From Nitrospirota bacterium (GTDB lineage: Bacteria > Nitrospirota > Thermodesulfovibrionia > Thermodesulfovibrionales > SM23-35), in NCBI GenBank assembly GCA_013388435.1, contig JACAFE010000053.1, positions 1 through 59,548 on the forward strand: a stretch of 59,548 bases of DNA, in the 5' to 3' direction. The notes under the pieces are model-generated. The model had not been told where the DNA came from. It saw only the letters and a program-made list of their open reading frames with translations, and did not search any database. Made by a program: the position numbers and the translations under genes. Positions 34,732 to 45,683 of the stretch are shown in pieces (the stretch's first letter is position 1; every line of letters starts with the position of its first letter).

Positions 34732-35718
34732 ATGAAAGAATCATTCGATGGTTATACCATAAGTGAATTAAAAGATTTGATTTCCGAATATATCGGAGCA
34801 GATCATGTTCCAAAAAACCTAAATGTTTATACTGATACATCGGATTTTTACAGGGTTGATTACGATGATATTGTTATACTCGGTGGAAAGCCCTATTTAA
34901 TCAGAAATAATGAAAGAGAGGGACGCTTTGGTATCGATGAGCAGCAGAAGTTCTGGGTAAAACGCGCAAGAGACCTTACAGATGGAAGTGTAAAAATAAT
35001 CAAGTTTGTTTTTCACGAAAGATTTGAGGCTAAAGTTGGAGGAATAGTTTTCGAGTGTTTCAGGAGTCCCAGAAAAGAAGCAAGAATACTCGATCTTACA
35101 AAAGATCATCCGAGATTCATGCACGGGTTTTCAGTAACCGATGCATCTAACAACATTATCAGGATAATAGATTTTATAAAAGGAAAAAATTTTGCAGATT
35201 TTGTGCTTACTCTCGGTACAGACCATGAAGATTATTATTACAATTATTTGCCTTTGATACTTGATGAATTCATTGAACTGACAATGGCAATAAATTTCCT
35301 TCATAAACATGGAGAAAAACACGGTGACATAAGGCGCGACCATATAATAAAAGATTCCGATACAAAAATTAGCCGCTGGATTGATTTTGATTTTAATTAT
35401 CTTCATAAAGAGAATTTCCATGGTTATGATCTTTTTGGACTTGGTAACATTCTGGTATATCTCGCGGGCAGAGGTGATGTTACGTTACAATCGCTGAGAC
35501 AAAACAATTCTCCTGTTGTTTCAAGTTTAGTTGCCGATGATATGAATATAATATTCAATAACAGAGTGGCAAATTTAAAAAAAATTTATCCATATATAGA
35601 CGAGAGTCTCAACTATATCATGAAACACTTTTCTCTCGGAGCTGAAATTTTTTATGACGATACTGAACAATTTTTACGTGATTTGCTTGAAGCAAGAACT
35701 AATATAAATAAAACCTAA
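34732..35718 (+). CDS. Atypical eukaryotic-like protein kinase
   Basis: A 328-aa soluble kinase-fold protein. VKIIKFVF and KEARIL fit the ATP-anchoring Lys and Glu. HGEKHGDIRRDHI gives an HGD catalytic loop in which the usual Asn is His. WIDFDFNY replaces DFG with DFD. GYDLFGLGNILVYL matches the later F-helix region. No transmembrane or sensor domain follows. ATG 34732 is chosen over GTG 34717. It precedes uspA by 24 nt, so the pair is probably co-transcribed. Activity and target are unknown. Confidence 0.7.
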   Translation: MKESFDGYTISELKDLISEYIGADHVPKNLNVYTDTSDFYRVDYDDIVILGGKPYLIRNNEREGRFGIDEQQKFWVKRARDLTDGSVKIIKFVFHERFEAKVGGIVFECFRSPRKEARILDLTKDHPRFMHGFSVTDASNNIIRIIDFIKGKNFADFVLTLGTDHEDYYYNYLPLILDEFIELTMAINFLHKHGEKHGDIRRDHIIKDSDTKISRWIDFDFNYLHKENFHGYDLFGLGNILVYLAGRGDVTLQSLRQNNSPVVSSLVADDMNIIFNNRVANLKKIYPYIDESLNYIMKHFSLGAEIFYDDTEQFLRDLLEARTNINKT

Positions 35719-35742
35719 CTTTAATAATAGAAGGTGAAAGTC

Positions 35743-36210
35743 ATGGATAAAAATTTAAACAAAAACAGAAATATTCTGATAGCTGTTGATGGTTCTGAAA
35801 ATTCAAAAAGGGCTGTTCTTTATGTAGGTGACATTATCAACAGTACAAAAGGATTTCACGTAACCATTGTAAATATTATTTCTATACCTCCAGATGATTA
35901 CTTTGTTTCAGAGGATGAGAAAGCTTCATGGATTGGGAATAAATCATTTGAAAGCAATAAAATTCTACAGGAACATCTTTCTTTATTACTAAGATCAGGA
36001 ATCAATAAAGATGACGTTGACATAAAACTTGTAGTTAAAGAATGTATTTCTGTTGCAGAGTGCATTCTTGAAACACAGAAAAAACTTAATTGCGGAACTA
36101 TCGTAATTGGTCGGCGTGGAATTTCAAAAAAAGAAGAATTCATCTATGGTAGCACTTCCAATAAACTTCTGCATTCTGCAAAAGACTGCTCGGTCTGGAT
36201 AATTGAGTAA
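35743..36210 (+). CDS. Universal stress protein, ATP-binding UspA type
   Basis: A 155-aa single-domain Usp. NILIAVDGSENSKRAVLY starts the fold, and GRRGISKKEEFIYGSTSNKL gives the G-x2-G-x9-GS(T) ATP-binding motif. AGAAGGTG lies 7-8 nt before ATG 35743, which is preferred to GTG 35734. Pairing with the kinase suggests a stress-signalling unit; this is inference. Confidence 0.9.
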   Translation: MDKNLNKNRNILIAVDGSENSKRAVLYVGDIINSTKGFHVTIVNIISIPPDDYFVSEDEKASWIGNKSFESNKILQEHLSLLLRSGINKDDVDIKLVVKECISVAECILETQKKLNCGTIVIGRRGISKKEEFIYGSTSNKLLHSAKDCSVWIIE

Positions 36211-36229
36211 CTTGCAAAGCGCTTGTCTC

Positions 36230-36259
36230 TTGAAAAAATAGAGGAATGTCTGCTAAGAT
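36230..36259 (+). promoter_or_regulatory. Promoter of RDD-mre operon (leaderless start)
   Basis: TTGAAA (36230-36235), 18 nt, TAAGAT (36254-36259), then 6 nt to ATG 36266. No Shine-Dalgarno is present. Confidence 0.45.
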
Positions 36260-36265
36260 TTTGAA

Positions 36266-37724
<1,459 letters not shown>

Positions 37725-37725
<1 letters not shown>

Positions 37726-38507
37726 TGTCTAAAAAGCACATCCTGGTTTTAGTCTTTATAATAATTACTCTGGGTTTGATGACCTATCAGAGCAATAGAC
37801 AACGAATTCTTCTCTTTTCTTTTTTAAACTCTCCTTTAAATAGTATTCATTATGCCCTAACTTCAGTAACTGATTATATTTCTGCTCCTGTTAAACGAAT
37901 AATGATAAGAGAAGAAGAGAACTTAAGATTGAAAGCCGAACGTGATAATCTTTTAAAAGAATTGCAGTCCTGCAAGGAGATTTTTATAGAGAATAAAAAG
38001 CTTAAAGAAATCCTTGCTATTAAAGAACATGGATACAAATATATTGCTACAGCGAGAATTATTGGAAGAAGCACTGATCAGTGGTCAAATATATTAATTC
38101 TTGATAAGGGCAAAAATAATGGCATTTCTAAAGATATGGTAGCAGTCACAGAGAAAGGTCTAACCGGAAAAATCACAGGAGTTTCTGATTCATATTCATA
38201 TATGCTTTTGATAGGGGATATGAATTTTTCTGTTGCTGCGCGTCTTCAGGAATCAAGAACAGAAGGAATTATTTCAGGCACTGGCTTTAAAAAATGCCAG
38301 TTAAAATATATCCCTTATGAAGAAGAAGTTAAAAAAGATGATATTGTTATAACATCAGGACTTGACATGCTTTTCCCGAAAGGAATACCGATAGGTTATG
38401 TATCAAAAATCAATAAAAAAGATATAGGATTTTTCCAGGATATTGAAGTTATTCCTTTTGTTGACACTTCAAAAATTGAATTTGTTGCAATAATTAAGGG
38501 AGAATGA
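37725..38507 (+). CDS. mreC: Rod shape-determining protein MreC
   Basis: A 260-aa bitopic protein: one N-terminal transmembrane helix, a coiled coil (EEENLRLKAERDNLLKEL) and a periplasmic beta domain with AVTEKGLTGKITGVSDSYSY and VVTSGLDMLFPKGIPIGYV-like (VITSGLDMLFPKGIPIGYV). It scaffolds PBP2 and RodA. It overlaps mreD by 4 nt. Confidence 0.94.
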
Positions 38508-38959
38508 AATATTTTTTATGGGCAACAGCCCTTTTTTTAACACTTATATTTCAGGGTTATTTTTCATTCTTTAATATAATACCTGACCTGACTATCGTCT
38601 TTGCTTTCTATGCAGGGTTAAGACAAGGCGATGTAAAAGGTCTGGCAATCGGTGCATTTATAGGAGCGATAGAGGATAGTATTTCGAGCATGTTTCTGGG
38701 GCCAAATATGCTCAGTAAAGGCATTACTGGATTTATTGCTTCACATCTCTACACAAAATTTTTTATCTGGACACCATTAATCGGCATGGTCAGCATTGTT
38801 ATATTTACTTTCACAGATAGTCTTATGGTTTTTATGATGAAAAGCATTTTTGACAGGATGCCAACAGATGCAATAACAGGATTGTCCGTTATATTAATTC
38901 GTTCTTTGATTAACGCACCTTTTGGTTATTTCTTAAAACCGAGGGAACCTCATTCATGA
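38504..38959 (+). CDS. mreD: Rod shape-determining protein MreD
   Basis: A 151-aa polytopic inner-membrane protein with about five helices and the pattern IIPDLTIVFAFYAGLRQGDV that is usual for MreD. The family is poorly conserved, so position between mreC and the PBP2 gene, with 4-nt overlaps on both sides, is the main support. Confidence 0.9.
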   Translation: MKYFLWATALFLTLIFQGYFSFFNIIPDLTIVFAFYAGLRQGDVKGLAIGAFIGAIEDSISSMFLGPNMLSKGITGFIASHLYTKFFIWTPLIGMVSIVIFTFTDSLMVFMMKSIFDRMPTDAITGLSVILIRSLINAPFGYFLKPREPHS

Positions 38960-40770
38960 CATTTTCGCAGAAAAACAATTCTGAAAAATTTGGCTTTATC
39001 GGTTACTTAATCATTGCAATATTCATTCTTCTTGCACTAAGATTATGGCAATTGCAGATACTACAGGGGAAAGAATATAGAAGACTTTCCGAAGCAAATC
39101 GTTTGAGAATAGTAAACACCCCTGCGCCGAGAGGCATTATCTTTGACAGAAATGGAATTCCATTGGTCGAAAATTCACCCTATTTTTTTGCCTCGGTAAT
39201 TCCGGATGAGTTTGATGAAACAAAAATACATCTATTTTCAAAAGTACTTAATATCCCGGAAGAAGAAATAATCGAAAAAGTAAAAAAATCGAGCAACAGC
39301 CCGTTTATTCCTGTTAAATTAAAAGCAGGAATAAATTTCAATGAAATAGCATTTCTTGAAGCAAGAAAATCAGACCTTCCAGGACTTATTATTGAAGTTG
39401 AGATAAGCAGAAATTACCTTTATAAAGATTCAGTCTCACATATTATAGGTTATCTCGGCAGACTTACCCCCACGCAAATAAAAGATCCTGCATATAAAGA
39501 TATTCCGGCTGATATATTCATAGGTCAGTGGGGAGTTGAAAAATTGTTTGATAAAAAATTAAGGGGGAGTCCTGGTAAAAGAATAATTGAAGTAAATGCA
39601 CTCGGGAAAGAAATAAGATTGCTTCAGGAAATATCACCTGTCAAAGGTGAAGACATTACTTTGAGCATCGATATAAATTTCCAGAAAGCCTCTGAAAAAG
39701 CCTTTGGAGAAAAAGTCGGAGCATTGGTTGCTTTAAAGCCGGACACAGGGGAGATTCTCAGTCTTGTTAGCAATCCCCGCTTTGATCCGAATCTTTTTAC
39801 GAAAGGAATGACTTCAGAGCAATGGTTAGCTATTTCAAATGATAAAAGAAACCCACTATTAAACAGGACAATTCAAAGTCAATATCCGCCTGGTTCGATA
39901 TTTAAAATAGTAACTGCCGTAGCAGGTCTTCAGGAAAGATTAATATCACCAGATTTAAAAATAGATTGCAGAGGCGAAATCAAATATGGTTCTCAAAAAT
40001 TTGGTTGCTGGAAAAGCGGAGGCCATGGAATTGTAAGCCTTCATAGAGCTATCGTGGAATCATGCGATATTTATTTTTACGAAGTTGGCAGGCGTCTCGG
40101 CATAGATAGACTCGCAAATTATGCAAGAAGTTTTGGTCTGGGTGAAAAAACAGGGGTTGCAATCGCCAGAGAAAAATCCGGTGTTATACCTGATACTCAA
40201 TGGAAAATTAATAATAAAAAACAACAATGGTATCTTGGTGACACTTTTAATGCTGCTATAGGCCAGGGTTATGTTGCTTTAACTCCTTTGCAGGCAGCAA
40301 TGATGATCAGCACTTTTGCAAACGGAGGCACTTTATATAAACCAACTCTGATAAGAGATGATCAACCTGTTGCATCTGGAAAAGTTAATATGGATAAAGA
40401 GACTTTTAATATTGTGAAAAACGGCCTTGTTGGTGTTGTGAATGAGCCTGGGGGAACAGGAATAAGCGCAAGGTCTTACTATAAAATTGCCGGGAAAACA
40501 GGCACGGCTCAGGTTATTGCAAATAGAAGCAGACTTAAATATTTGCCGGAAAAATATCAGGACCACGCATGGTTTGTTGCTTTTGCGCCAGCTGAAAAAC
40601 CTGAGATTGCATTGTCTGTAATTGTAGAACATGGGGGTCATGGCGGAGGGACTGCAGCGCCAATTGCCAGAACTGCAATAGAAGAATATATGAAAATAAT
40701 CCACCCGCCAGCAGTTATTCAGCATAATGAGGACAAAGAAAATAATGAAGATATTCAAACAACACCTTAA
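38956..40770 (+). CDS. mrdA: Penicillin-binding protein 2 (elongasome transpeptidase)
   Basis: A 604-aa class B PBP cross-linking lateral-wall peptidoglycan. One N-terminal helix, a pedestal domain beginning NTPAPRGIIFDRNG, and a transpeptidase domain with SIFK (Ser near 313), SCD (SxD motif as in PBP2) and KTGTAQV (near 513). It overlaps mreD by 4 nt. Its usual partner rodA lies one gene further on. Confidence 0.95.
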   Translation: MTFSQKNNSEKFGFIGYLIIAIFILLALRLWQLQILQGKEYRRLSEANRLRIVNTPAPRGIIFDRNGIPLVENSPYFFASVIPDEFDETKIHLFSKVLNIPEEEIIEKVKKSSNSPFIPVKLKAGINFNEIAFLEARKSDLPGLIIEVEISRNYLYKDSVSHIIGYLGRLTPTQIKDPAYKDIPADIFIGQWGVEKLFDKKLRGSPGKRIIEVNALGKEIRLLQEISPVKGEDITLSIDINFQKASEKAFGEKVGALVALKPDTGEILSLVSNPRFDPNLFTKGMTSEQWLAISNDKRNPLLNRTIQSQYPPGSIFKIVTAVAGLQERLISPDLKIDCRGEIKYGSQKFGCWKSGGHGIVSLHRAIVESCDIYFYEVGRRLGIDRLANYARSFGLGEKTGVAIAREKSGVIPDTQWKINNKKQQWYLGDTFNAAIGQGYVALTPLQAAMMISTFANGGTLYKPTLIRDDQPVASGKVNMDKETFNIVKNGLVGVVNEPGGTGISARSYYKIAGKTGTAQVIANRSRLKYLPEKYQDHAWFVAFAPAEKPEIALSVIVEHGGHGGGTAAPIARTAIEEYMKIIHPPAVIQHNEDKENNEDIQTTP

Positions 40771-40799
40771 CTCATTCGGATTAACTAAAAATATAAACC

Positions 40800-40829
40800 T
40801 TGTTTTGTAAGATTAAGGTAAATTATAAT
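40800..40829 (+). promoter_or_regulatory. Promoter of cysteine synthase gene (leaderless start)
   Basis: TTGTTT (40800-40805), 18 nt, perfect TATAAT (40824-40829), then 5 nt to ATG 40835. There is no Shine-Dalgarno. Confidence 0.5.
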
Positions 40830-40834
40830 TAAAA

Positions 40835-41740
40835 ATGGGCATTTTAAAGTGTATTGGTAATACACCATTAGCAGAAATCGATTTGAATCCAAATCCAAAT
40901 GTCAAACTTTTTGCTAAGCTCGAGGGGAATAATCCCGGAGGCTCGGTAAAAGATAGAATTGCCCTTTACATGATTGAATCTGCAGAAAAACAGGGCATCC
41001 TGACAAAAGATAAAATTATTCTTGAAGCCACTTCAGGTAACACAGGGATTGGACTCGCTATGGTTGCCTCGGCAAAGAAATACAGAGTTAAATTGACAAT
41101 GCCTGCCTGTGTTAGTGTTGAAAGAAGAAGAATACTCGAGGCATTTGGAGCAGAGCTTATTCTTACACCATCGAGTGAAGGGACAGATGGGGCAATCAGG
41201 CTTGCGCATAAAATACTCGAAGAAGAACCAGAAAGATACTTTATGCCAAATCAATTTGATAATAAGGCAAATTTTATTGCCCATTATGAGACTACAGGAA
41301 AAGAAATAATTGAACAAACTAATGGCAAAGTAACACATTTTGTTGCTGGCATGGGTACTACAGGCACTTTAATGGGCGTCAGCATGAGATTGAAAGAATT
41401 TAATAATGACATCAAAATCATAGGAGTTGAGCCTGTAAAAAACCACAGAATACAGGGACTTAAAAATATGACTGAGTCTATCAGGCCGAAGATTTTCGAC
41501 CCATCCAGACTTGATGAACATTATTTTGTAAATGATGACGAAGCATTTGACACAACAAGAATGCTGGCAATAAAAGAAGGGTTATTCGTTGGCATGTCAA
41601 GTGGAGCAGCTATGCATATAGCTTTGAGAATATCCAGTGAATTAAAAAACGGAGTAATAGTTGTACTTCTTCCTGACAGAGGAGACCGTTATCTTTCCAC
41701 ATCGCTTTTTACCTCTGTTTGTGCAAAATGTCCGCCATAA
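40835..41740 (+). CDS. cysM: Cysteine synthase (CysM-type)
   Basis: A 301-aa PLP enzyme forming cysteine from an activated serine and sulfide (or thiosulfate). PLP Lys is in NNPGGSVKDRIALYMIE; ATSGNTGIGLAMVA is the substrate loop and GMGTTGTLMGV the phosphate-binding loop. The short C-terminus with LPDRGDRYLSTSLF fits CysM or O-phosphoserine-type enzymes. It sits between the PBP2 and rodA genes, 3 nt before rodA, with its own promoter-like sequence. Confidence 0.9.
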   Translation: MGILKCIGNTPLAEIDLNPNPNVKLFAKLEGNNPGGSVKDRIALYMIESAEKQGILTKDKIILEATSGNTGIGLAMVASAKKYRVKLTMPACVSVERRRILEAFGAELILTPSSEGTDGAIRLAHKILEEEPERYFMPNQFDNKANFIAHYETTGKEIIEQTNGKVTHFVAGMGTTGTLMGVSMRLKEFNNDIKIIGVEPVKNHRIQGLKNMTESIRPKIFDPSRLDEHYFVNDDEAFDTTRMLAIKEGLFVGMSSGAAMHIALRISSELKNGVIVVLLPDRGDRYLSTSLFTSVCAKCPP

Positions 41741-41743
41741 ATA

Positions 41744-42865
41744 ATGTTTAATATTGACCGGCGCCTTTTAAAAAATTTTGACATCATTATATTTGCGACT
41801 GTATTAATCATCTCCCTAATCGGAGTAATGACAATTTACAGCGCTACAAGGCCAATAGGAGATGAAGCTCACTCGGTTTTTTATATCAAGCAGGCGACAT
41901 GGCTTGCACTCGGAATCTTTGTAATGTTGTTGTCTGTAACCTTCGATTATATATGGCTCGGCAGATTATCTTCCATATTGTATATTTTTGGTGTCATTCT
42001 CCTTGTAATTGTTTTCATTGCTGGCAGAATCGGATTAGGTGCCCAGCGATGGCTCAGTATAGGACCTCTATCTTTTCAACCATCAGAATTCTTCAAGCTT
42101 TTCTACATAATATTTTTAACTTTTAAATTCAGTGAAATAAGGGGACAATTAAATGCGGTATTGCTTTTAAAACTATTTTTCACCACTACTTTTTTCCCTT
42201 TTATTCTCTTAATCGAACAACCTGATCTTGGGACAGCACTCATAATAATAGCTTTATTTTTATTAATTGCCATAGCAAAAGGGATTCAACGAAAGATAGC
42301 AATTTTATTAATAATTATAAGTCTTATCTCAATGCCGTTTCTTGGAAATATCTTCTGGGGAGGACTAAAAGAGTACCAAAAAAGCAGGTTGATTGCATTT
42401 CTGTATCCTGAGTCAACACATTCAACAATCGGTTATCAAATCAATCAATCAAAAATTACAGTTGGTTCCGGAGAATCTTTTGGAAAAGGTTATATTCATG
42501 GAACACAGGGACCTTTTAGATTTTTGCCTGAAAAACATACAGATTTTATCTTCGCAATTTTTGCTGAAGAATGGGGTTTTGCGGGATCCTTTCTTCTTCT
42601 TTTTCTATATTTTGTCTTTTTGATGCGTGGAATGGAAACAGCTCTTAAAGCAAGGGAGGATTTTGGGAAACTTCTCGCTCTCGGAATTACATTAATGTTT
42701 CTAATTTACTTCACCATAAACGTTGGTATGACGCTCGGGCTGATGCCTGTTGTTGGCATTCCGCTTCCATTTATGAGTTACGGTGGCACTGCACTTCTTT
42801 CTAATCTTATCGCAGTGGGGATATTAATAAACATCAAAAGCCGGAGATTTGAACTCTTCCATTAA
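41744..42865 (+). CDS. rodA: SEDS peptidoglycan polymerase RodA
   Basis: A 373-aa, ten-helix SEDS glycosyltransferase that polymerises glycan strands with PBP2. Motifs: GRIGLGAQRWLSIGPLSFQP, LIEQPDLGTALI, FLPEKHTDFIFAIFAEEWGF and the C-terminal PLPFMSYGGTALLSNL. An acidic Asp needed for catalysis is expected within the KHTDFIF region. It closes the operon and is followed by the tRNA gene. Confidence 0.95.
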   Translation: MFNIDRRLLKNFDIIIFATVLIISLIGVMTIYSATRPIGDEAHSVFYIKQATWLALGIFVMLLSVTFDYIWLGRLSSILYIFGVILLVIVFIAGRIGLGAQRWLSIGPLSFQPSEFFKLFYIIFLTFKFSEIRGQLNAVLLLKLFFTTTFFPFILLIEQPDLGTALIIIALFLLIAIAKGIQRKIAILLIIISLISMPFLGNIFWGGLKEYQKSRLIAFLYPESTHSTIGYQINQSKITVGSGESFGKGYIHGTQGPFRFLPEKHTDFIFAIFAEEWGFAGSFLLLFLYFVFLMRGMETALKAREDFGKLLALGITLMFLIYFTINVGMTLGLMPVVGIPLPFMSYGGTALLSNLIAVGILINIKSRRFELFH

Positions 42866-42961
42866 AATTCTATTTTTTGTTATAATTTAACTTCAATCTT
42901 ATTTTACGGTTCATTAATCTGCTTTTTTATAGAATTTAATTTATAAGATACCTAATTTGAC

Positions 42962-43038
42962 GGCGGCGTAGCTCAGTCGGTTAGAGCATGCGGCTCATAT
43001 CCGCAGTGTCCGGGGTTCAAATCCCTGCGCCGCCACCA
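42962..43038 (+). tRNA. tRNA-Met (CAT)
   Basis: A 77-nt cloverleaf with encoded CCA. The acceptor GGCGGCG pairs CGCCGCC, the D-stem is GCTC/GAGC, the anticodon stem TGCGG/CCGCA encloses CTCATAT (anticodon CAT), and the T-arm CGGGG-TTCAAAT-CCCTG is normal. It resembles elongator tRNA-Met; an Ile2 tRNA with a modified CAT anticodon cannot be excluded by eye. Confidence 0.93.
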
Positions 43039-43083
43039 TAGCCACGGACTGAACTTGACTCGGTATTGATTCATAACCTCCAC

Positions 43084-44214
43084 TTACTCAAAAATCACAT
43101 ATTTTTTTGCCTTTTCGAGTCTTTTACCTTTTAACCCTATATCTTCAAGTCTTCTGATCCTCTTTTCTTTTCTTGTTTTTAATATTAATGAAGCTGTTTC
43201 CGGTCCGATTCCAGGAACCCTGAGCAATGCATTCCTGTCATCTGAATTTATTTTTACAGGAAAGAATTCCGGATGGGTTTCGCACCATAATTCTTTTGGG
43301 TCTTTGTCAAGTCTTAAATTACCAAATTCATCAAATAGAATATCTTTTCTATTAAAGTTATACTTTCTCAGCAGAAAATCTACTTGATATAGTCGGTGTT
43401 CGCGTAGAAATGGCTCTATGCTGTTTCTGAAAACTATTCTTTCACCGGGAATATCAGAATTTCCAAGGCCTTTTTGATAGGCTGAAAAATAAACCCTTTT
43501 AAAATTTAAATTATTGTAAAGCTCAAACATTGAGTTAACAATTTCAGAATCAGTCTCTGAAGATGCTCCAACTATGAATTGTGTTGTGCATTTAACCCCT
43601 GAATATTTCATTCCTTTACCTGTAAGACTGCCCAGTAATTTTAATGGCCTGATGATGTCTTTTGCATAATCTTTTTTTTGAGAGAGTAAACTATAATGTT
43701 TTTCATCAGGTGTCTCGATATTTAAAGAAACAGCGGTCGCAAGAGATAAAGAGTCTTCAATAGCTGCATTCGATGAACCAGGAATGATTTTCAGATGAAT
43801 ATAACCCTTGAAATTATATTTATACCTGAGGATTCGCGCTGCAGCATTTAATTTATCCATTGTATAATCTGCATCTTTTATTACAGCAGAACTAAGAAAT
43901 AGACCAAAGACTTTGCCTTTTCTTTTATATTCCATAAAAATTCGCGCAACTTCCTCGGGCTGTATTGTGCAACGCCTGATATCCGTTTCTGCTCTTAATG
44001 GACAATATTTACAGTCATTTACACAGGCATTTGAAAGAAGGGTTTTAAGAAGTACAGTATAACCACCCTGTTGCAGAGGCACAGGGTATAGCCATCTGCC
44101 GTTATTTCCTCTCCTACGGTGCTCATTCTTTAATGTCCCGCAAGCACACGCAAGATCATAACGTGAATCCTCTGAAAGAATTTTAAGCTTATCAGATAGC
44201 TCCATGATAATCAT
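43084..44214 (-). CDS. Radical SAM protein with C-terminal helix-hairpin-helix (DNA modification/repair type)
   Basis: A 376-aa radical SAM enzyme of the family described as putative DNA modification/repair radical SAM protein. The cluster motif is CVNDCKYC (CxxxCxxC), preceded by YTVLLKTLLSNA. The C-terminal RVPGIGPETASLILKTRKEK is a helix-hairpin-helix DNA-binding unit. In many genomes this family sits beside a uracil-DNA-glycosylase-like gene; none is adjacent here. It is convergent with the tRNA gene and divergent from the transporter gene. The reaction is unknown. Confidence 0.85.
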   Translation of the reverse strand: MIIMELSDKLKILSEDSRYDLACACGTLKNEHRRRGNNGRWLYPVPLQQGGYTVLLKTLLSNACVNDCKYCPLRAETDIRRCTIQPEEVARIFMEYKRKGKVFGLFLSSAVIKDADYTMDKLNAAARILRYKYNFKGYIHLKIIPGSSNAAIEDSLSLATAVSLNIETPDEKHYSLLSQKKDYAKDIIRPLKLLGSLTGKGMKYSGVKCTTQFIVGASSETDSEIVNSMFELYNNLNFKRVYFSAYQKGLGNSDIPGERIVFRNSIEPFLREHRLYQVDFLLRKYNFNRKDILFDEFGNLRLDKDPKELWCETHPEFFPVKINSDDRNALLRVPGIGPETASLILKTRKEKRIRRLEDIGLKGKRLEKAKKYVIFE

Positions 44215-44250
44215 ATTTTAACTCAAAATTAAAAAGCTCATAATAAGATT

Positions 44251-44266
44251 TTCAACATCTGTTGAA
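44251..44266. promoter_or_regulatory. Perfect palindrome in divergent promoter region
   Basis: TTCAACA-TC-TGTTGAA, two perfect 7-bp arms, between the radical SAM and transporter start codons. A candidate operator; no regulator is identified. Confidence 0.4.
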
Positions 44267-44338
44267 TTGTTCAGATTTCTAAAAAAAGAACATGCCCTCT
44301 TTACTGAAACAGCTTCATCGCTATATTATTAAAGCATA

Positions 44339-45643
44339 ATGTATAACATGATAAGTTTTTTCGGAATATTCGTCTTAATGCTGATAGCATGGATATTTTC
44401 AGCAAACAGAAAACTCATAAACTGGCGTGTAATTATCTTAGGAACTTTGCTTCAGTTCTTTTTTGCCATGTTCATATTCGTTTTTCCAATTGGTTCGCAA
44501 ATATTCCTCTATATAAATGATATTGTTGTTGAAATTCTTGGCAGCGCTTCATCAGGAACAAGGTTTCTATTTGGAAGGCTTGCTCTTCCTCCGGGAACTG
44601 TGAGTGAAACAGGGGAAGAATCATTGGGATTCTTCCTCGCTTTTCAGGCATTGCCCGCCATCATATTTTTTGCGAGCCTTATGGCAATATTTTACTATAT
44701 TGGAATAATGCCTAAAGTCATAAAATTTTTTTCGAACATATTCACAAAGCTAATGAAAATAAGTGGCGCTGAATCACTTAGTGTATCAAGCAACATTTTT
44801 GTTGGAGTCGAAGCTAATATAACGGTTCTTCCATATCTTTCCACGATGACCCGTTCTGAGTTTTGCACCATAATGGCTGCGGGAATGTCAACTACAGCAT
44901 CAAATGTTCTGGCTTTATATGTTTTCTTACTTCATGAAAAGTTCCCTACAATTGCAGGACATCTTGTCTCTGCATCTTTTCTTTCAGCAGTTGCAGCAAT
45001 TGTCATGTCCAAGATAATCATGCCTGAAAGTGAAAAACCTGACACAATGGGCATTAACATAAAACCACATTATGAAAAAGAAGCTTCATTAATGGAAGCT
45101 ATTATTAATGGAGCCAATGAAGGAGTAAAAATGGTTATTGGCATAATGGCGCTTCTTCTTGCATTTCTCGGACTTTTTGCCTTGCTTGATTTGATTCTTA
45201 CAGGCATTGGGTTGAAATTAAATAATATTATCGGTTTGAACATAGACTGGTCCTTGAAAAATTTACTTGGTTATTTATTTTATCCACTCACACTGATTAT
45301 AGGAGTCCCTGTATCAGATGCTTTTGAAATATCAAAATTGATAGGTGAAAGAGCTGTTCTTACTGAAGTGAAAGCATATCAGGATCTTTCTATATTGTTA
45401 TCTTCAGAAACTCTTAAAAATCCACGGTCGGCAATTATTGCAGCATACGCACTTTGCGGTTTTGCACATATCGCCTCACTCGCAATTTTTGTGGGTGGTA
45501 CCGCAGCTCTTGTTCCAAATAGGACAAAGGATATTTCAGCAGTTGGCATTAGAGCGCTGGTTGCAGCAACGTTAGCCTGCTTGATGACAGCTTCAATAGC
45601 AGGAACTTTCTTTAGTGAAACATCAATACTTTTTAGTAAGTAA
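44339..45643 (+). CDS. CNT/NupC-family nucleoside transporter
   Basis: A 434-aa membrane protein with the concentrative nucleoside transporter layout: an N-terminal helix group, a gate domain containing GVEANITVLPYLSTMTRSEF and a C-terminal domain with GVPVSDAFEISKLIGERAVL and ALCGFAHIASLAI. It would import nucleosides with H+ or Na+. The usual EAP at the substrate loop is EAN here, so specificity may differ. Start ATG has no clear Shine-Dalgarno. Confidence 0.83.
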   Translation: MYNMISFFGIFVLMLIAWIFSANRKLINWRVIILGTLLQFFFAMFIFVFPIGSQIFLYINDIVVEILGSASSGTRFLFGRLALPPGTVSETGEESLGFFLAFQALPAIIFFASLMAIFYYIGIMPKVIKFFSNIFTKLMKISGAESLSVSSNIFVGVEANITVLPYLSTMTRSEFCTIMAAGMSTTASNVLALYVFLLHEKFPTIAGHLVSASFLSAVAAIVMSKIIMPESEKPDTMGINIKPHYEKEASLMEAIINGANEGVKMVIGIMALLLAFLGLFALLDLILTGIGLKLNNIIGLNIDWSLKNLLGYLFYPLTLIIGVPVSDAFEISKLIGERAVLTEVKAYQDLSILLSSETLKNPRSAIIAAYALCGFAHIASLAIFVGGTAALVPNRTKDISAVGIRALVAATLACLMTASIAGTFFSETSILFSK

Positions 45644-45683
45644 TAAACAAATGCATTGCATAAACCAATAAGCGGGAAATCCT

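Noticed and set aside
42962-43083. tRNA gene as integration site of a mobile island
   Set aside because: No duplicate of the tRNA 3' end, no integrase and ordinary housekeeping neighbours on both sides.
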